DNA of 64,000 nucleotides, from positions 310,001 through 374,000 of the forward strand of contig VFIW01000003.1 of the NCBI GenBank assembly GCA_006386115.1, in the 5' to 3' direction. The notes under the pieces were generated by a model. That model made no database searches. It was not told the origin of the DNA and worked only from the letters and a program-made list of their open reading frames with translations. Numbering within the stretch: the stretch's first letter is position 1; the number at the start of each line of letters is the position of its first letter. The translations under genes were made by a program, and so were the position numbers. Origin of the DNA: Globisporangium splendens. Taxonomy: Eukaryota; Oomycota; Peronosporomycetes; Pythiales; Pythiaceae. This document shows positions 10,718 to 21,400 of this stretch, one piece after another.

Positions 10718-11539
10718 CTAGGCGAGCGCGCACATGTCCTCGGGGCAGAGCTGGGGACAGTTCCAGTTGCACCATTGCGTCAGCGCAGGCTCGTCCGCCG
10801 TGTTGTGGATGTACTTGTACTTGCCACCGCTTCCGGTCGACGTGCTTGGCTTGGCAGTCGTCTGGGTCGGCGCCTTTGTGGCTGGCTTCGTTGGAGTTGG
10901 GGTCTTCGTCACCGCTGGAGTCTTCGTGGTCGAAGGCGCTTTGGTCGTTGCTGGTGCTGGCGTCGTGTTGCTGCTCGAGTCACCAGATGATCCGACCTTG
11001 ACGTCCGCGCAGTTGTTGTAGTGCTCATACGGAGTGATGTGGCGAGCTTCCCACGCAAACTCGAGCACACAGTGGCCGTTGCGGCACGGCAACGACGCTC
11101 CCGATGGCACGTTGATCTTCATCTCGGCTGGGATCGGCTGGTCACCCTTGTTGCCAGGACCTGGGTGCAGCGAGCGCATGCAGTCGTTCATCTGGCCGAC
11201 CTGGAGCTTGTTGCTCTTGTCTTGCGGGTCCACGAGGTACATGGTGCACGGTCCGACGTGGTTGGCGCCGTCGTTGGCGCGCATCTTGATCGTGGTCTCG
11301 CCGAAAGGCAGCGCCTTCAGGTTCGTGTCGGGCGTGAACCCGAGACAGTCACCGCCTTTGCCGTTGGTGTAGTCTCCGCGCATGGTGATGGGATGGCCGA
11401 AGGTGCTGTCGATGGCGAGTCCCATGGTGGTGAGCGCGCGTGGCTTGGGGTCAATCATGCCGCCATGGGCCTGCACGCCAGGGGTCGCGACGAAGGCGAT
11501 GGCAGAGGCAGCAGTGGCGAGGACGGTGGTGATCTTCAT
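10718..11539 (-). CDS. Secreted LPMO-like protein, copy 1
   Basis: 273 residues. A signal peptide (about residues 1-24, ending GVQA) is followed directly by His-Gly-Gly, so cleavage would expose the N-terminal His used as a copper brace in lytic polysaccharide monooxygenases. The module (about 25-190) has regularly spaced Cys and a second candidate His in NHVGPC. A Thr/Pro/Lys-rich linker (about 195-245) and a short Cys tail (CNWNCPQLCPEDMC) follow. The size and His-first architecture suit the oomycete pectin-active AA17 family or a relative, but I cannot confirm the family without a search. An upstream in-frame Met at 11638 is rejected because it would bury the signal peptide. Differs from copy 2 (23972-24793) at two residues that I can see. 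Likely apoplastic; a role in plant wall attack is inferred. Confidence 0.82.
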   Translation of the reverse strand: MKITTVLATAASAIAFVATPGVQAHGGMIDPKPRALTTMGLAIDSTFGHPITMRGDYTNGKGGDCLGFTPDTNLKALPFGETTIKMRANDGANHVGPCTMYLVDPQDKSNKLQVGQMNDCMRSLHPGPGNKGDQPIPAEMKINVPSGASLPCRNGHCVLEFAWEARHITPYEHYNNCADVKVGSSGDSSSNTTPAPATTKAPSTTKTPAVTKTPTPTKPATKAPTQTTAKPSTSTGSGGKYKYIHNTADEPALTQWCNWNCPQLCPEDMCALA

Positions 11540-11909
11540 GATGGTTGATTGGTGGATGGGATGCTTGGGAGGTGTTGCTGTGGAGTGGCAAATTGAAAAG
11601 TGAGAGAGAGAGAGAGAGAGTATGCAGCGAAATCTCAAGAGGCTTGAGGCAGCGCCTTGGGGAGTGGAGTGTCCTCCATCGTCTACAGTGCAGTAGCCAT
11701 GAAGGTGTCAGAATTGGCATGAATACACGAACAGCGCGGCTTTTCAGAGCTGCCCTCCGTGTGCTGCAGAAACATCTGCCTGCAGCAAGTGTGTGGGTCC
11801 AAGCAAGTTGCATGAACCCCGTTCGGCGCGAGTGAAGCCAGGTGTCGTTTTCAGCGTCAAGCGGATGAGACAGAGTGTTGCTGCGCTTCTCCGAAGTAGC
11901 TGCTTATTC
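10726..11909 (-). repeat. Arm 1 of an inverted ~1.2 kb duplication carrying the LPMO gene
   Basis: Sequence from about 8 bases past the stop codon to about 370 bases upstream of the ATG is nearly identical to the reverse complement of 23610-24801. Homology stops sharply after TAGATGCT at the 3' side and near an AGCAGCTACTTCGG word at the 5' side. Microsatellite length differs: arm 1 has a longer GA run near 11600. Confidence 0.85.
11587..11603 (-). promoter_or_regulatory. Oomycete initiator plus flanking element, LPMO copy 1
   Basis: On the minus strand TCACTTTTCAATTTGCC matches the initiator/flanking-promoter consensus TCAYTYYNCAWTTTNYY. It lies about 48-64 bases upstream of the ATG at 11539. 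The same sequence is conserved at the same distance in copy 2. Confidence 0.7.
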
Positions 11910-12877
11910 GTGCGATGTTGGGTTCGACGTGTCTGACGTTGAACACAGTAAGAGCCCCACAGTCGCTTTTGGTGACCAGTGAAACGTCTCTCCTGCAACC
12001 GTTATGTATATTGAAGAGGTATTTGTGAGCTTTGTCTAATATGTAAGTTAGGCTTTTTACCTGTTATAAAATGCTAACAAGGCTAGTAATAATGTGTTTC
12101 CGACTCGATTTACGACCATCACTCTGTGCCAGATGGATCCTTTGACGAAGTGAGCAGCTCAAGAGCCACACGTTCCGAGTTGCTCCACGCGGCTTTCCTG
12201 TTAGCGAGTTTCTCCAGCAGGTCCTTTACCAACGCGTCAACTGAACATACATACGGTCTCACGCGGAGAAGATTCTGCGAGTGTGCTCAGGTGCAACCGA
12301 GTGTCGAGCTACTCAGCACACTTGGCACGAGAATGGCTGCTGAGTACGCTAAAGATGACTGAAATGACTCCAAAAGGTGAACATGCACGCCACGTGACGA
12401 ACGCGGTTATCCAGAGCCACACGCTTGGGAGCTTCGGATCAAGAAAATGAGCAAACGGCTGCCACAGAGGAACGGTGGTGGAGTGTTGAAGCTGTCACTG
12501 AGGCTCGTCAGTCGACGGAACAGTAGCTGAACACGCACGTGAAACTTGGGTTTTGAGAGAAAGAGCTGTGCTGCAAGCTTGGCCGTGAACATTTGCCTCG
12601 AAGTACGCTAGACGATGTGCTGTCTGGCGGACGACGAGCTTGCAGCTCAGGCCACGAGACGTGGACTCGTTGGTGTCTTTTGCGGATATCGCCGTTGTCA
12701 ACTGGACGCTTTATCATAGTTACACAAGGACGAATGCCCGAGCGAGATCACCATGGAAAGCGTATCACCACATTAGCTTCTGTGCATATAAAGCAAACGT
12801 TAGAAACGAGTTTATTGCAGCTGCACAGTATAATTAACAACATTTAGTGTCGGTGACGGGAAAATGCTTTGATATCA
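11910..12877. other. Intergenic region
   Basis: Only short overlapping open frames without recognisable features. It separates the LPMO 5' region from the 3' end of the S1 protease gene. Confidence 0.55.
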
Positions 12878-15235
12878 CTACTCGACTGGCAAGCGCGTGA
12901 CACCAGGTGCACGTGCGAAGCGCGTTTTCCGCGTTCGCAGCAGTTTCATGTCGAAAATCGACACGCTCTGCGCGATTCCGCTGAGGTCGGCGCTCGAGTA
13001 CATGGCAATTTGGCCAAAGCACGCGTAGCTGCGTCCTTGCTCGCTATTGTCGTCGCCGTCGTTGATACCTCGGACCGGGTCCAAGTTGGTATCCGTTAAC
13101 AGCGTCGTCGCGACAGTATCACGTGTAAACTGCGATGTCGTTGTTGGAATTACGAGCGAGCGCAGTCCATCCAGTGAGATATGGCTGGTGCGCGTCCAAT
13201 GGTCTCGCGTTACTATGCTGTCGATCGTTGCTTCCATAGTCGCATCCGAACTACTGGTGGTACTGCTGGAGGTACTGCAGTCTGCAGTGGCGCCACCGTC
13301 ACTTGACCGATCTTCTGATAAAGATGAAGAAGGAAAAGGCGAAGCCAATTCACTGCTGCCTGGCATTGTCGTGATCGAGGGCATGGCTACGCTACTACTC
13401 GAAGGCTGCACTGCAGTCTCGAGTGTATACCGCCACGTGTGCTTCCGCACATGCGTCTCGATGAACTCCATGGCCGCCGATACTTTGGCGTACACGGCTG
13501 GAACCCCGGCAATGCCACAGCCCCAACCGAAACTAGAGAGTGCCACGAGATATTGGTCTGGGTCGTTTGATTCCTGGACAAGCGGCGCGCCTGAGTCGCC
13601 CTGACAGCCGTCCTTCTGGGCTTCTCCACCAGCACAAACCATGGTGGTGGCATCGATATTCGCGTCACCAACGAGTTTCTTGCACTGCGCGCTGTCCACA
13701 AGCGGCAGCGAGAGGGATTGGATCGCAGGCAGCTTTGTCGAAGCACTAGACGGCGAAGAATATCCATATAACGTGAGTCTTTCAGTCTTGTAGAGATCCG
13801 CATCGCGTTCGTTGTCGAGCATAATCGGCGTCTGGATACTGATATACTTGAGCTCGACAAGCGCAAAGTCGTACTGAAACGTCTTGGGGTCATACTTTGG
13901 GTGCACGAGCACACTCTTGACCTTGATCTGCTCGCCGTCGGCGTCCTCGGACGCGTACCGGGATCCGACCGAGGCATACGCTGGCACAATGCTGCCGCCA
14001 CCACCGCTCGTACTGACGCAATGTGCCGCTGTGAGCACAAACTCAGGCGCGATCAGGGCACCGAGGCAATAGTTGGCGTCTTGCTTGGTCGATCTCCGGA
14101 GCCCTGCGAGGTAGCCTTGCAGCACCGCATCGCTGCCGCCGATCGTGAACAAGCTGAAGTCTGTCCACACGTCTTGTTTGCTAGTCGCGCTCGCGATGAA
14201 GTCGTGGATACTCGCCATGAGAACGTACGGATGCAGCACGCGGTTGATACAGTCTTGGCTGTGGCAGACACTCACGCCCGCGAGCTGGTCGCCAATCATG
14301 ACGAAACTGTTGCTTGTGTCGAGCGGCACACGTTTCTCCACGGCTTGTGCGGTGACGCACATCTGGTCGGATAGCGGTAACACCGACAAGGGGATGCCAT
14401 TCACACGCGGCTGGTGCATCAGACAGAGGTGCCAGTCCACTCTACGGAATGGTCCAATGGGCTGCACCTTAGCAGCGTCTGCATTCTGCAAAAAGTCACT
14501 GGCGACTTTGTATCCTTGGAACGAATTGGTGGTCACGATCGATTGGTTCGCCATGGCGTGCTCATCAGGAAGAAGCTGGAATGGCTCGACGTCTCGAGGT
14601 GCTTTCAGCCTCACGATCGCCAGATCCGCTGCAGGAGAATTGCTGGAGCTGCTGCTGTTGTAGTCGGGGTGGAAGATGATCTCGACGGTTGGGACCCATT
14701 CCTCAACGTCGCCAACGTTCACGTCGTCTGGGTCTGCTTCTTGGGATCGCAGGAACCTAGTAGGTGTCGCCGTTGACGAGACGTTGAGGTCTGACGTCGC
14801 ATTGCTGCCACTGGAGCTACTATTACTGCTGCTGCTGCTGAATATTGTGGTCTGGACAATGTCAGAGACAGATTTGGCTGCATTCTCTTTGCTTCTCGCT
14901 TGCACACTCTCTACCATTGTCCCGCCGAAATACGCCCAAGAGATGTTCTGATTCGTGACGCAGTGCGCGAACGTGAGCAGCGCATCAGGCGCCACGAGCA
15001 GACCCATGCACCATTGCGGAGACGACTCGGCATCAAACCGCGTGGCAGTCAGAAGTGCGACCTTGTGCTCGATTGTCCTCGCATTGTGCGCTTCGGGGAT
15101 ATTCCAGAACGCTGTGCGCACAATCACCGCTCTCACTACGTTCTGACGGAAGCAGAAGATCAGCGTGAGCCAGGACCATAGAGCCATACGCATCGTTATC
15201 TGGATGAATGCAGCCACGACGCTCCTCTCTCTCAT
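12878..15235 (-). CDS. Secreted tandem S1 (trypsin-like) protease with degenerate first domain
   Basis: About 785 residues if started at the ATG at 15235; an ATG at 15193 gives a cleaner signal peptide, so the start is uncertain, and the open frame continues upstream to 15478 without support. Domain 1 (about residues 50-345) has the His (FAHC, H91) and Asp (ADLAIV, D204), but the Ser site reads MIGDQLAG instead of GDSGGP, so it should be inactive. Domain 2 (about 365-680) starts IGGSDA and has a full triad: AAHC (H405), DFALV (D456) and CQGDSGAP (S548). A Ser/Thr-rich tail of about 110-120 residues follows. Oomycete glucanase-inhibitor proteins are catalytically dead S1 folds, so domain 1 may have a binding role; that is inference. 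No intron is needed. Confidence 0.85.
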   Translation of the reverse strand: MRERSVVAAFIQITMRMALWSWLTLIFCFRQNVVRAVIVRTAFWNIPEAHNARTIEHKVALLTATRFDAESSPQWCMGLLVAPDALLTFAHCVTNQNISWAYFGGTMVESVQARSKENAAKSVSDIVQTTIFSSSSSNSSSSGSNATSDLNVSSTATPTRFLRSQEADPDDVNVGDVEEWVPTVEIIFHPDYNSSSSSNSPAADLAIVRLKAPRDVEPFQLLPDEHAMANQSIVTTNSFQGYKVASDFLQNADAAKVQPIGPFRRVDWHLCLMHQPRVNGIPLSVLPLSDQMCVTAQAVEKRVPLDTSNSFVMIGDQLAGVSVCHSQDCINRVLHPYVLMASIHDFIASATSKQDVWTDFSLFTIGGSDAVLQGYLAGLRRSTKQDANYCLGALIAPEFVLTAAHCVSTSGGGGSIVPAYASVGSRYASEDADGEQIKVKSVLVHPKYDPKTFQYDFALVELKYISIQTPIMLDNERDADLYKTERLTLYGYSSPSSASTKLPAIQSLSLPLVDSAQCKKLVGDANIDATTMVCAGGEAQKDGCQGDSGAPLVQESNDPDQYLVALSSFGWGCGIAGVPAVYAKVSAAMEFIETHVRKHTWRYTLETAVQPSSSSVAMPSITTMPGSSELASPFPSSSLSEDRSSDGGATADCSTSSSTTSSSDATMEATIDSIVTRDHWTRTSHISLDGLRSLVIPTTTSQFTRDTVATTLLTDTNLDPVRGINDGDDNSEQGRSYACFGQIAMYSSADLSGIAQSVSIFDMKLLRTRKTRFARAPGVTRLPVE

Positions 15236-15954
15236 GTGGAAAATGGCTGGAGCGTGACTGGCGAGACAGAGAGAGCGAGGGAGGCACGTGTAGCTGAAGC
15301 TGCTGGTGGTGGTACTGCTGGACACCAGACAGCAAGGGGCTCTGCGTGTTCTTAGAAGGCGTGCGGGCGTCAGTTCTGCGTGTGCTTGGGACAGAAATCG
15401 ACGCTTCCATTTCGGCTTTCGCTGATGGAAGCTGCTCCTCTCGTGTGCTGTAGGGGTCAAAAATTGGCCGAGAGCCACTTGCCGATAGGGCTACTATAAA
15501 AACGGTTTGTCAGGATGCAGTTACTTGATTATTGCATGGAGGTCTTGTAATAAGTCAGATTATGCATGGACGAAGAGTGGTACTGCATCTGATCCCGTGG
15601 GCAAGTTTGGGTCACAAAAGCTCAATTGGATGTCGAGCATTTGTTCAGTGGTCGCTGTAGAGCGCCTCTGTGTGTGAATGTGGACCACGCTCTCCCCTGC
15701 AGTCAGATCTCTTGTAATGCTCTCCACTACTCCACCTCAACTCGTTGCCGCCCTGTCCAACATGATGCCATGTTGGACGCGGATGAAACGACCGGTTGTG
15801 CCGTTTCAAGAATACCTTCAGGTGAGAGAACAGCGTAAGGTGAGGAAAAAGCAACTACGTCTGCCGTGCTGGCTAACTGGCAGTCAATCCGATACTGGGG
15901 ATAGACGCAGGTAGCTAGCTGCTCGTCGTCTGAGCCGCTCAACGTGTCACCAGC
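15236..15954. other. Divergent intergenic region, S1 protease / kinesin-9
   Basis: About 0.7 kb between the protease start and the kinesin-9 ATG, probably holding both promoters. I see no convincing initiator, repeat or further gene. Confidence 0.5.
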
Positions 15955-18327
15955 ATGGGCAAGAATGGCGTCAAAGTGATCATCCGGACGCGTCCGACGG
16001 CGCAGTTCGCGACCAACCAGATCCTGATCGACCAGGACGAGAGCACCGTCACAGTGCACGCGAGCAGCCTCGGATCGCCGTCCAAGCCCGACATTGTGCA
16101 CGGCGCGGTCGTGGACGGTGTCAACGGCACGATCCTGGCGTACGGCCAGACAGGTGCCGGCAAGTCGTTCACGATGATCGGCGACACGCGCAACTACCAG
16201 CACCGCGGCATCACGCCGCGCGCGATCGCGCAAGTGTACGAGGAAGCCGAGAACCGCATCGAGATCGCGTACTCCATCAAGGTGTCGTACATGGAGACCT
16301 ACAACGACCGCATCTACGACTTGCTCGAGCACAACCCGAGCCAACACGTGGACGAGGGACCGCACAAAGGCGACTTTGTCGTCGTCGAGGACGCGAAGGG
16401 CACGTACGTGCGCGGACTCACGCAGGTCGAGGTGCAAAGCGAGCAGGAGGCGCTCGATCAGCTGTTCCACGGCGAGTTGCAGCGCACAGTCGCCGAGCAC
16501 CAGCTCAACAAGCGCTCGAACCGCTCGCACTGCATTTTCACGTTCCACATCGCGGAAAAGTCGCGCGCTGGCGGCAACGAGCGCGTTGTACACAGCAAGT
16601 TAAGCTAAACTCACGAACGTGCTCAAGGACTCGCTGGGTGGGAACTCCAACACACTCATGTTTGCCTGCATCTGGGTACGGAATCAAAGTTGTGTTGCTA
16701 CCTCTCTGTGTACGCTGAGAGCTCACGTGTGGCTTGTTGTGATTTGTGTCTTTAGGGCGAGAGCAAGCATCTCGAGGAGACGATTTCGACGCTGAAGCTC
16801 GCGCAGCGCATGATGCGCGTGCAAAACGAGGTAGCGACGATCGTGGAGACGGACCCGACGATCCTGCTGCGCAAGTACGAGAAGCAGATCAAGGAGCTCA
16901 AACACGAGCTCGTGATGCACGACGCGCTCGTCGAGCGCACGGGCATCCTCTACGACGAGCACACGCCCGAGCAAAAGCACCAGCTGCTCAAGATGATCCG
17001 CCAGTTTGTCGACGCGCCGACGGTCGAGAAAGAGGACGAAGTGCTCGAACTGACGAGCATGCACGAGATCCGCGAACTGTTTCGACAGTCCAAGTTGCTC
17101 TTGAAAAACGCAGAGAGCGAGGCTGAAATGGGTGGTGGTGGTGTCCACGCATCGAGTGCGTCGATTCGCTCAGGCTCGGCGGGTTCCAGTGCCTCGCGCT
17201 CACAAACTTCCAACGGCTCGCGGTCGGACATCTACCACAGCGGCAACAACAACGAGGGTTATGGAGGCAGCCACGACGAGTTTGTAGGCGATGACGACGA
17301 GCCAGGCACTGTCGGGTTTGGTCTTGGCATCGTGCCTGGCGCCGTGCGTCCATCCACGATGGACACGGCCAAGAAGGCAAAAGACGCGAAACAGGGTAGT
17401 GGACAGCCTGACGGCAGCGGTGGTCAACGATCGCGACATCGATCACCGTCGCCGACGCGGTCTGTCGTCGACTTCAGCATGGACGAGCGCGGCGGAGACC
17501 CAGCTGCTGGTAGCAATGGCGGTTCAACTGGATCGCTGTTGACGGACAGCGATGGAGACAACACTCGCGATTCGCATGCGGCACGCGTGAAGAATGAAGC
17601 ATTCCAGTTTTGCAAGAGCGGTCCCGGCAAGAAGCTACAGAAGAACCTGCACGAAGAGAAGGACAAACTCTTTGACGTCAAGCAAAAGGCGAAGCAGATC
17701 TCGACTCGACTGAACGTCGTGAAGCTCCAGATCGACAAAGTCAAGGGGCAACTCGAAGAAAAGCGCAGTCATCGCGGCGGAAATGCGTCCCCGACTTCAG
17801 CCAAGAAATCGGCAGCCGCCGGTGGTGGAAGTACCTCGAGAGATCGGAACGCGCATCGTGACGACCAGGTTGTCGTGGGCGAAGAAGAGTTCATCCTGAT
17901 GACAGCCGAGCGCGAAGCGAAGCGCGAGTACCGATCGCTCTTTGACGATCTGAAGGACGCCAAGTCGGAGCTCGCGTTCACGACCCGCAGCGTCGAGCTG
18001 CTGCGCATGCGCATGGTGCGTGAGTTCGAGGACTGGTACGAGGAGGAAGAGCAAAGCAGCAGCTTAATGGTCAAGGCCAAAGACGACGACAACAACTCCG
18101 GATGCGGTGTGTATTTCGCTCGAGGCACTCGAGGCTTTGCGAGTGGTAGTAAGGACGACAGATTAGACGACGGCGAGAAATTCGACCAGATGGAGGTCGA
18201 CCGCATCCGCGCGCAGGATCCCGACTCGCTCGCGTTCTTCCAGGCGCAGAAGAAGATGCGACAGCAGCAGGCGGCGCTAGGCAGTGGTGGAGACGCCAAG
18301 GCGACACGAAAGCCGAAACGCGGGTAA
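15955..18327 (+). pseudogene. Kinesin-9 (KIF9-type flagellar kinesin) with two motor-domain deletions
   Basis: Exon 1 (15955-16675), intron 16676-16755 (GTACGG...TTTAG), exon 2 (16756-18327). Kinesin-9 is recognised by VIIRTRP at the start, P-loop GQTGAGKSFTM, switch I NKRSNRSHCIF, and a post-motor segment (KELKHELVMHDALVERTGIL) typical of KIF9. Two parts are missing. First, the sequence jumps from SLGSPSKP to DIVHGAVVDGVNGT, losing about 30-35 residues of the core strand/helix that normally precede the P-loop. Second, near 16600 it jumps from HSKL to LTNVLKDSLGG, losing about 60 residues with the switch II DLAGSE motif; this join also shifts frame and gives a stop at 16606-16608. The tail (524 codons in exon 2) is intact, with coiled-coil and Ser/Gly-rich parts. 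Kinesin-9 moves or regulates flagellar central-pair and axonemal components elsewhere. As written, no functional motor is possible. Confidence 0.8.
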
Positions 18328-18454
18328 CCAGCAATGTAACATTGCGATTATATTTGAAGAGCGCTACGACGATGTTCATAATGCGCATAGTGAAAGGGTG
18401 ACTGCAAAGCACAAGATGGTCTAAGGGTACGATTTATTAATATGGCAGTTTGTG

Positions 18455-21400
18455 TCAAAAATCGGCGTCGTAGTCTTCTTCGGGGGACGGCATCACACCT
18501 CCGCGGGTGAGGGAATAGCCATCCTCGGGATCCCCCAAAGCACCGCTGTCGTCAAAGCGGCTGCGTCGCTCTTTCTTTTTCCTGTGGTTGCTCGACTTCT
18601 TCTTGATCATCGAGGCGTCGGGACTCCCGTCGTCGCCGTTGGGCTGGATGCCCACGTCTTCTTTGTTGCTGAATCCACTCTCGCTGCCCTTGCGACTATT
18701 CTCCTCCTGCTGTTCGCTCGTGTCACGATGGCGTCGACTGCTACTATGACGGTCATGCCTGCTGTGGTGACCACTGTGCGTGCGACTTGAACTCGCGTAC
18801 TTATCGATAGGAGACACGTAGTCGCCAAACTCATGAGGACTGCTAGAGCTCGTACTTGGGATCGTGGCGTTCGCATCGGCGCGAGAGCCTTGACGAGAGC
18901 CCTTGCGTGACTGCAGGCGATCGCGAGGCGGTTGGTACTCTCTCGGCAACGGCGCGAGCAGATCGTCCTCCGAGGGTTGGACGAACTTGTTATCGTCATT
19001 CATTGCAGTAGTCGAATAGTATCCGTTGGTCGGGGAGCGTCCATCGTTGTTGGTCGGAAACAGGGGCGGGGTCGAAACAGGCACTCCATTGCGGTCTTTG
19101 TCTCGGTGATGCTCTTTCGATCGCTTCCGCTCGTGTCGACAGCTGCTGCTTGATTTCTTGCTGCTGGACTTGTGTGAATTGCTGTTGCCGTCATGCGACG
19201 GGAGTTCTTCTTTTACAGACTCGCAGCGGCTCGTACGCACGGCGCTCGGTAATCTCCCATTCTCCGGTGAGAGTAGGCGACTCGAGTGGAGCGGCCGCTG
19301 CTGTCCACTCATTGTGAACAAACCAGTTGAGGGAAAGAACGACAACCCACTGTGATGGTGGCCATCATCTGCACGACCTGTGAACAGACCCGCATCGTTG
19401 CTGCTGCTCGGCTTTGGGAAAGTTGACGACATCGTCGTGAGGTACTGCGCGTCTTTGATCGACTGCTTCCGTCGCTTGGAGCTCGATGATGAGCACGACG
19501 AGCGCACTGTCGAGGAACCACCACCACTGACTGCAGTCAGCGCACCAGATTCCTCGTCCGAGACCACTTCGGCACCACCAGACTCGACATTTCCCCCACC
19601 ACCACTTGTAGCTGCTGCAACATTCAGCGTCGGCAACTTGATCTTCTGGAAATCGCTGCGGGGTTTGAGCCTCGGCAGGTTCCATTCCTCACGCTCTTCG
19701 ATCCACACGGCGCGCTCCCAGACCTCCACTAGCTCATTCTGCGGCAAGAAGATCTCGACGAGCTGCTCCAAGAGCTTGGTCTCTTTGGTTTGCTCGCGGA
19801 TCGTGTCAAGCAGGTTCTCGCGCTCGCGCTCAAACTCGTTGTTCAAGTCGACGATCTCTTGCCGTGCGGCATCGAGTTTGGCGCGGTACTTGCTCTCTTT
19901 CTTCTCGGCTGCAGCGAGGTTAGCCTGCGCCGTTTCCTGCGTGTTGCGGAGCTCTTCTTCGATCTGCTGCTTCTCGACTGCGAGTGCTCTCCGCGCCGCG
20001 TCGTGTTGAGCCTCTTTCTTGACCTTTTCCTTCAGTTTGATCTGCGCGCGGCGGTACTCGACCTGCTGCTTCAAGAGTGCGACTTCCGAGTCCACAGCGG
20101 TCTTGGCATCGTCAGTGCCATCAATAAGTCGGCGATTTGATGCGCCACCGAGGATCTGACTCTCAATCTTCTGCAGTTTGTTGTGCAGCTCCTGCTTCTC
20201 CTTGGTGTACGCCTCCATGGCTTGCTGGGTCTTCTCGAGCTCCTTGCCCATGCGATCGCGCTGATTGAGAATGCTCTGGTTGAACTCCTTGAGTTCCTCC
20301 TGTTCCTTCACGTGATGGTCTGGGATCACTTCCTTCACGACGACCTCCTTGGTGACTTTCACCTTCTGGACTTCTTTTGCACGTTGCTGCGCTTCTTTCA
20401 TCATCTGCTCGGCCTTGAGCATCATCGCTTTCGCCTGCGCGTCCACTTTGGCAGCCTCACTGAGCGCCTTTGCGATCTTTTCGTCGTCTGCCGTAGAACG
20501 GCGCGAAGGTTCTACTGGGGGTGAGACTGCAGTTGCAGCAATGGCAGGCGCATTGGCAGCAGTGACACTAGCAGGTGCGCTATTCTCAGTGGGAGACGAG
20601 AGTGGGTCTCGTTTCTCGAATGCGAGTTCAGCGAGGACGTCAGGACGGGACTTTTGCTTTGTCCTTGTGGTGATCAGTGGCGGTAGACTCGCCATAACAC
20701 TTCCTCCTGACACAGGAGGCGAGCTCGAGGCTTCGATTGGAGCGAGTGCTGCTGCAGTTGGCTTTATCGAAGGCGCAGTATCCGAATTTGCTATCGCCAT
20801 TGATATCGGATCTGTGGGAGTATTTTGTGTCTCATTTGGTGCATCAGCTTGGATTTGTTCCCCAACGAAAGCGATCCACTCGGTTCAGAAGTTCGTGGAC
20901 TTGGTTCCCGAATCGCAGCTCGTTGGTGCTCTGCTTGAAGCGCCTTGGCCTCTTCCATCATGATCTGAGCGCGTTCCAGCATCTCGGCGGCTTCTTTCTG
21001 ATACTTTGCGATCTCTTCGCGCTCCTTTGCGAGTGCCTGGTCCATGAGATCCGCGCTGCGGGATGCAGGCTGCTCGTTAGCAGACCCTGGTGGTGGGCTT
21101 ATTGCCGCTGTCACAGGCCGAGGCGTCGACATGCCACTGGCACTGCCCAGAGCATTGCCTCTAGATTGCGACTCCAGCAACTTCTTGAGCCGCTCGATCT
21201 CCTCCTTATATTCTCGCAGCTTGGCGTCTTTCGGGTCTTCGTTCACGATCGGCTTGTTCTTGATATTCTTGGCGCGGTTCGCGTACCGCAGCGTCGACAG
21301 CGTCTCATCGTAGTTGTAGTCCGCGGGACTCACGGCCGCCACCATCAGCGTCTTGGTGTTGCCGCCTAGAGAGTCTTGCAACAACCGCGTCAATTTCGAG

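Noticed and set aside
11545..11998. Small frames upstream of both LPMO genes
   Set aside because: They are duplicated along with the promoter, but carry no signal or domain and overlap the initiator.
15727..16593. 288-codon minus-strand frame
   Set aside because: Antisense to kinesin-9 exon 1; no domain resemblance.
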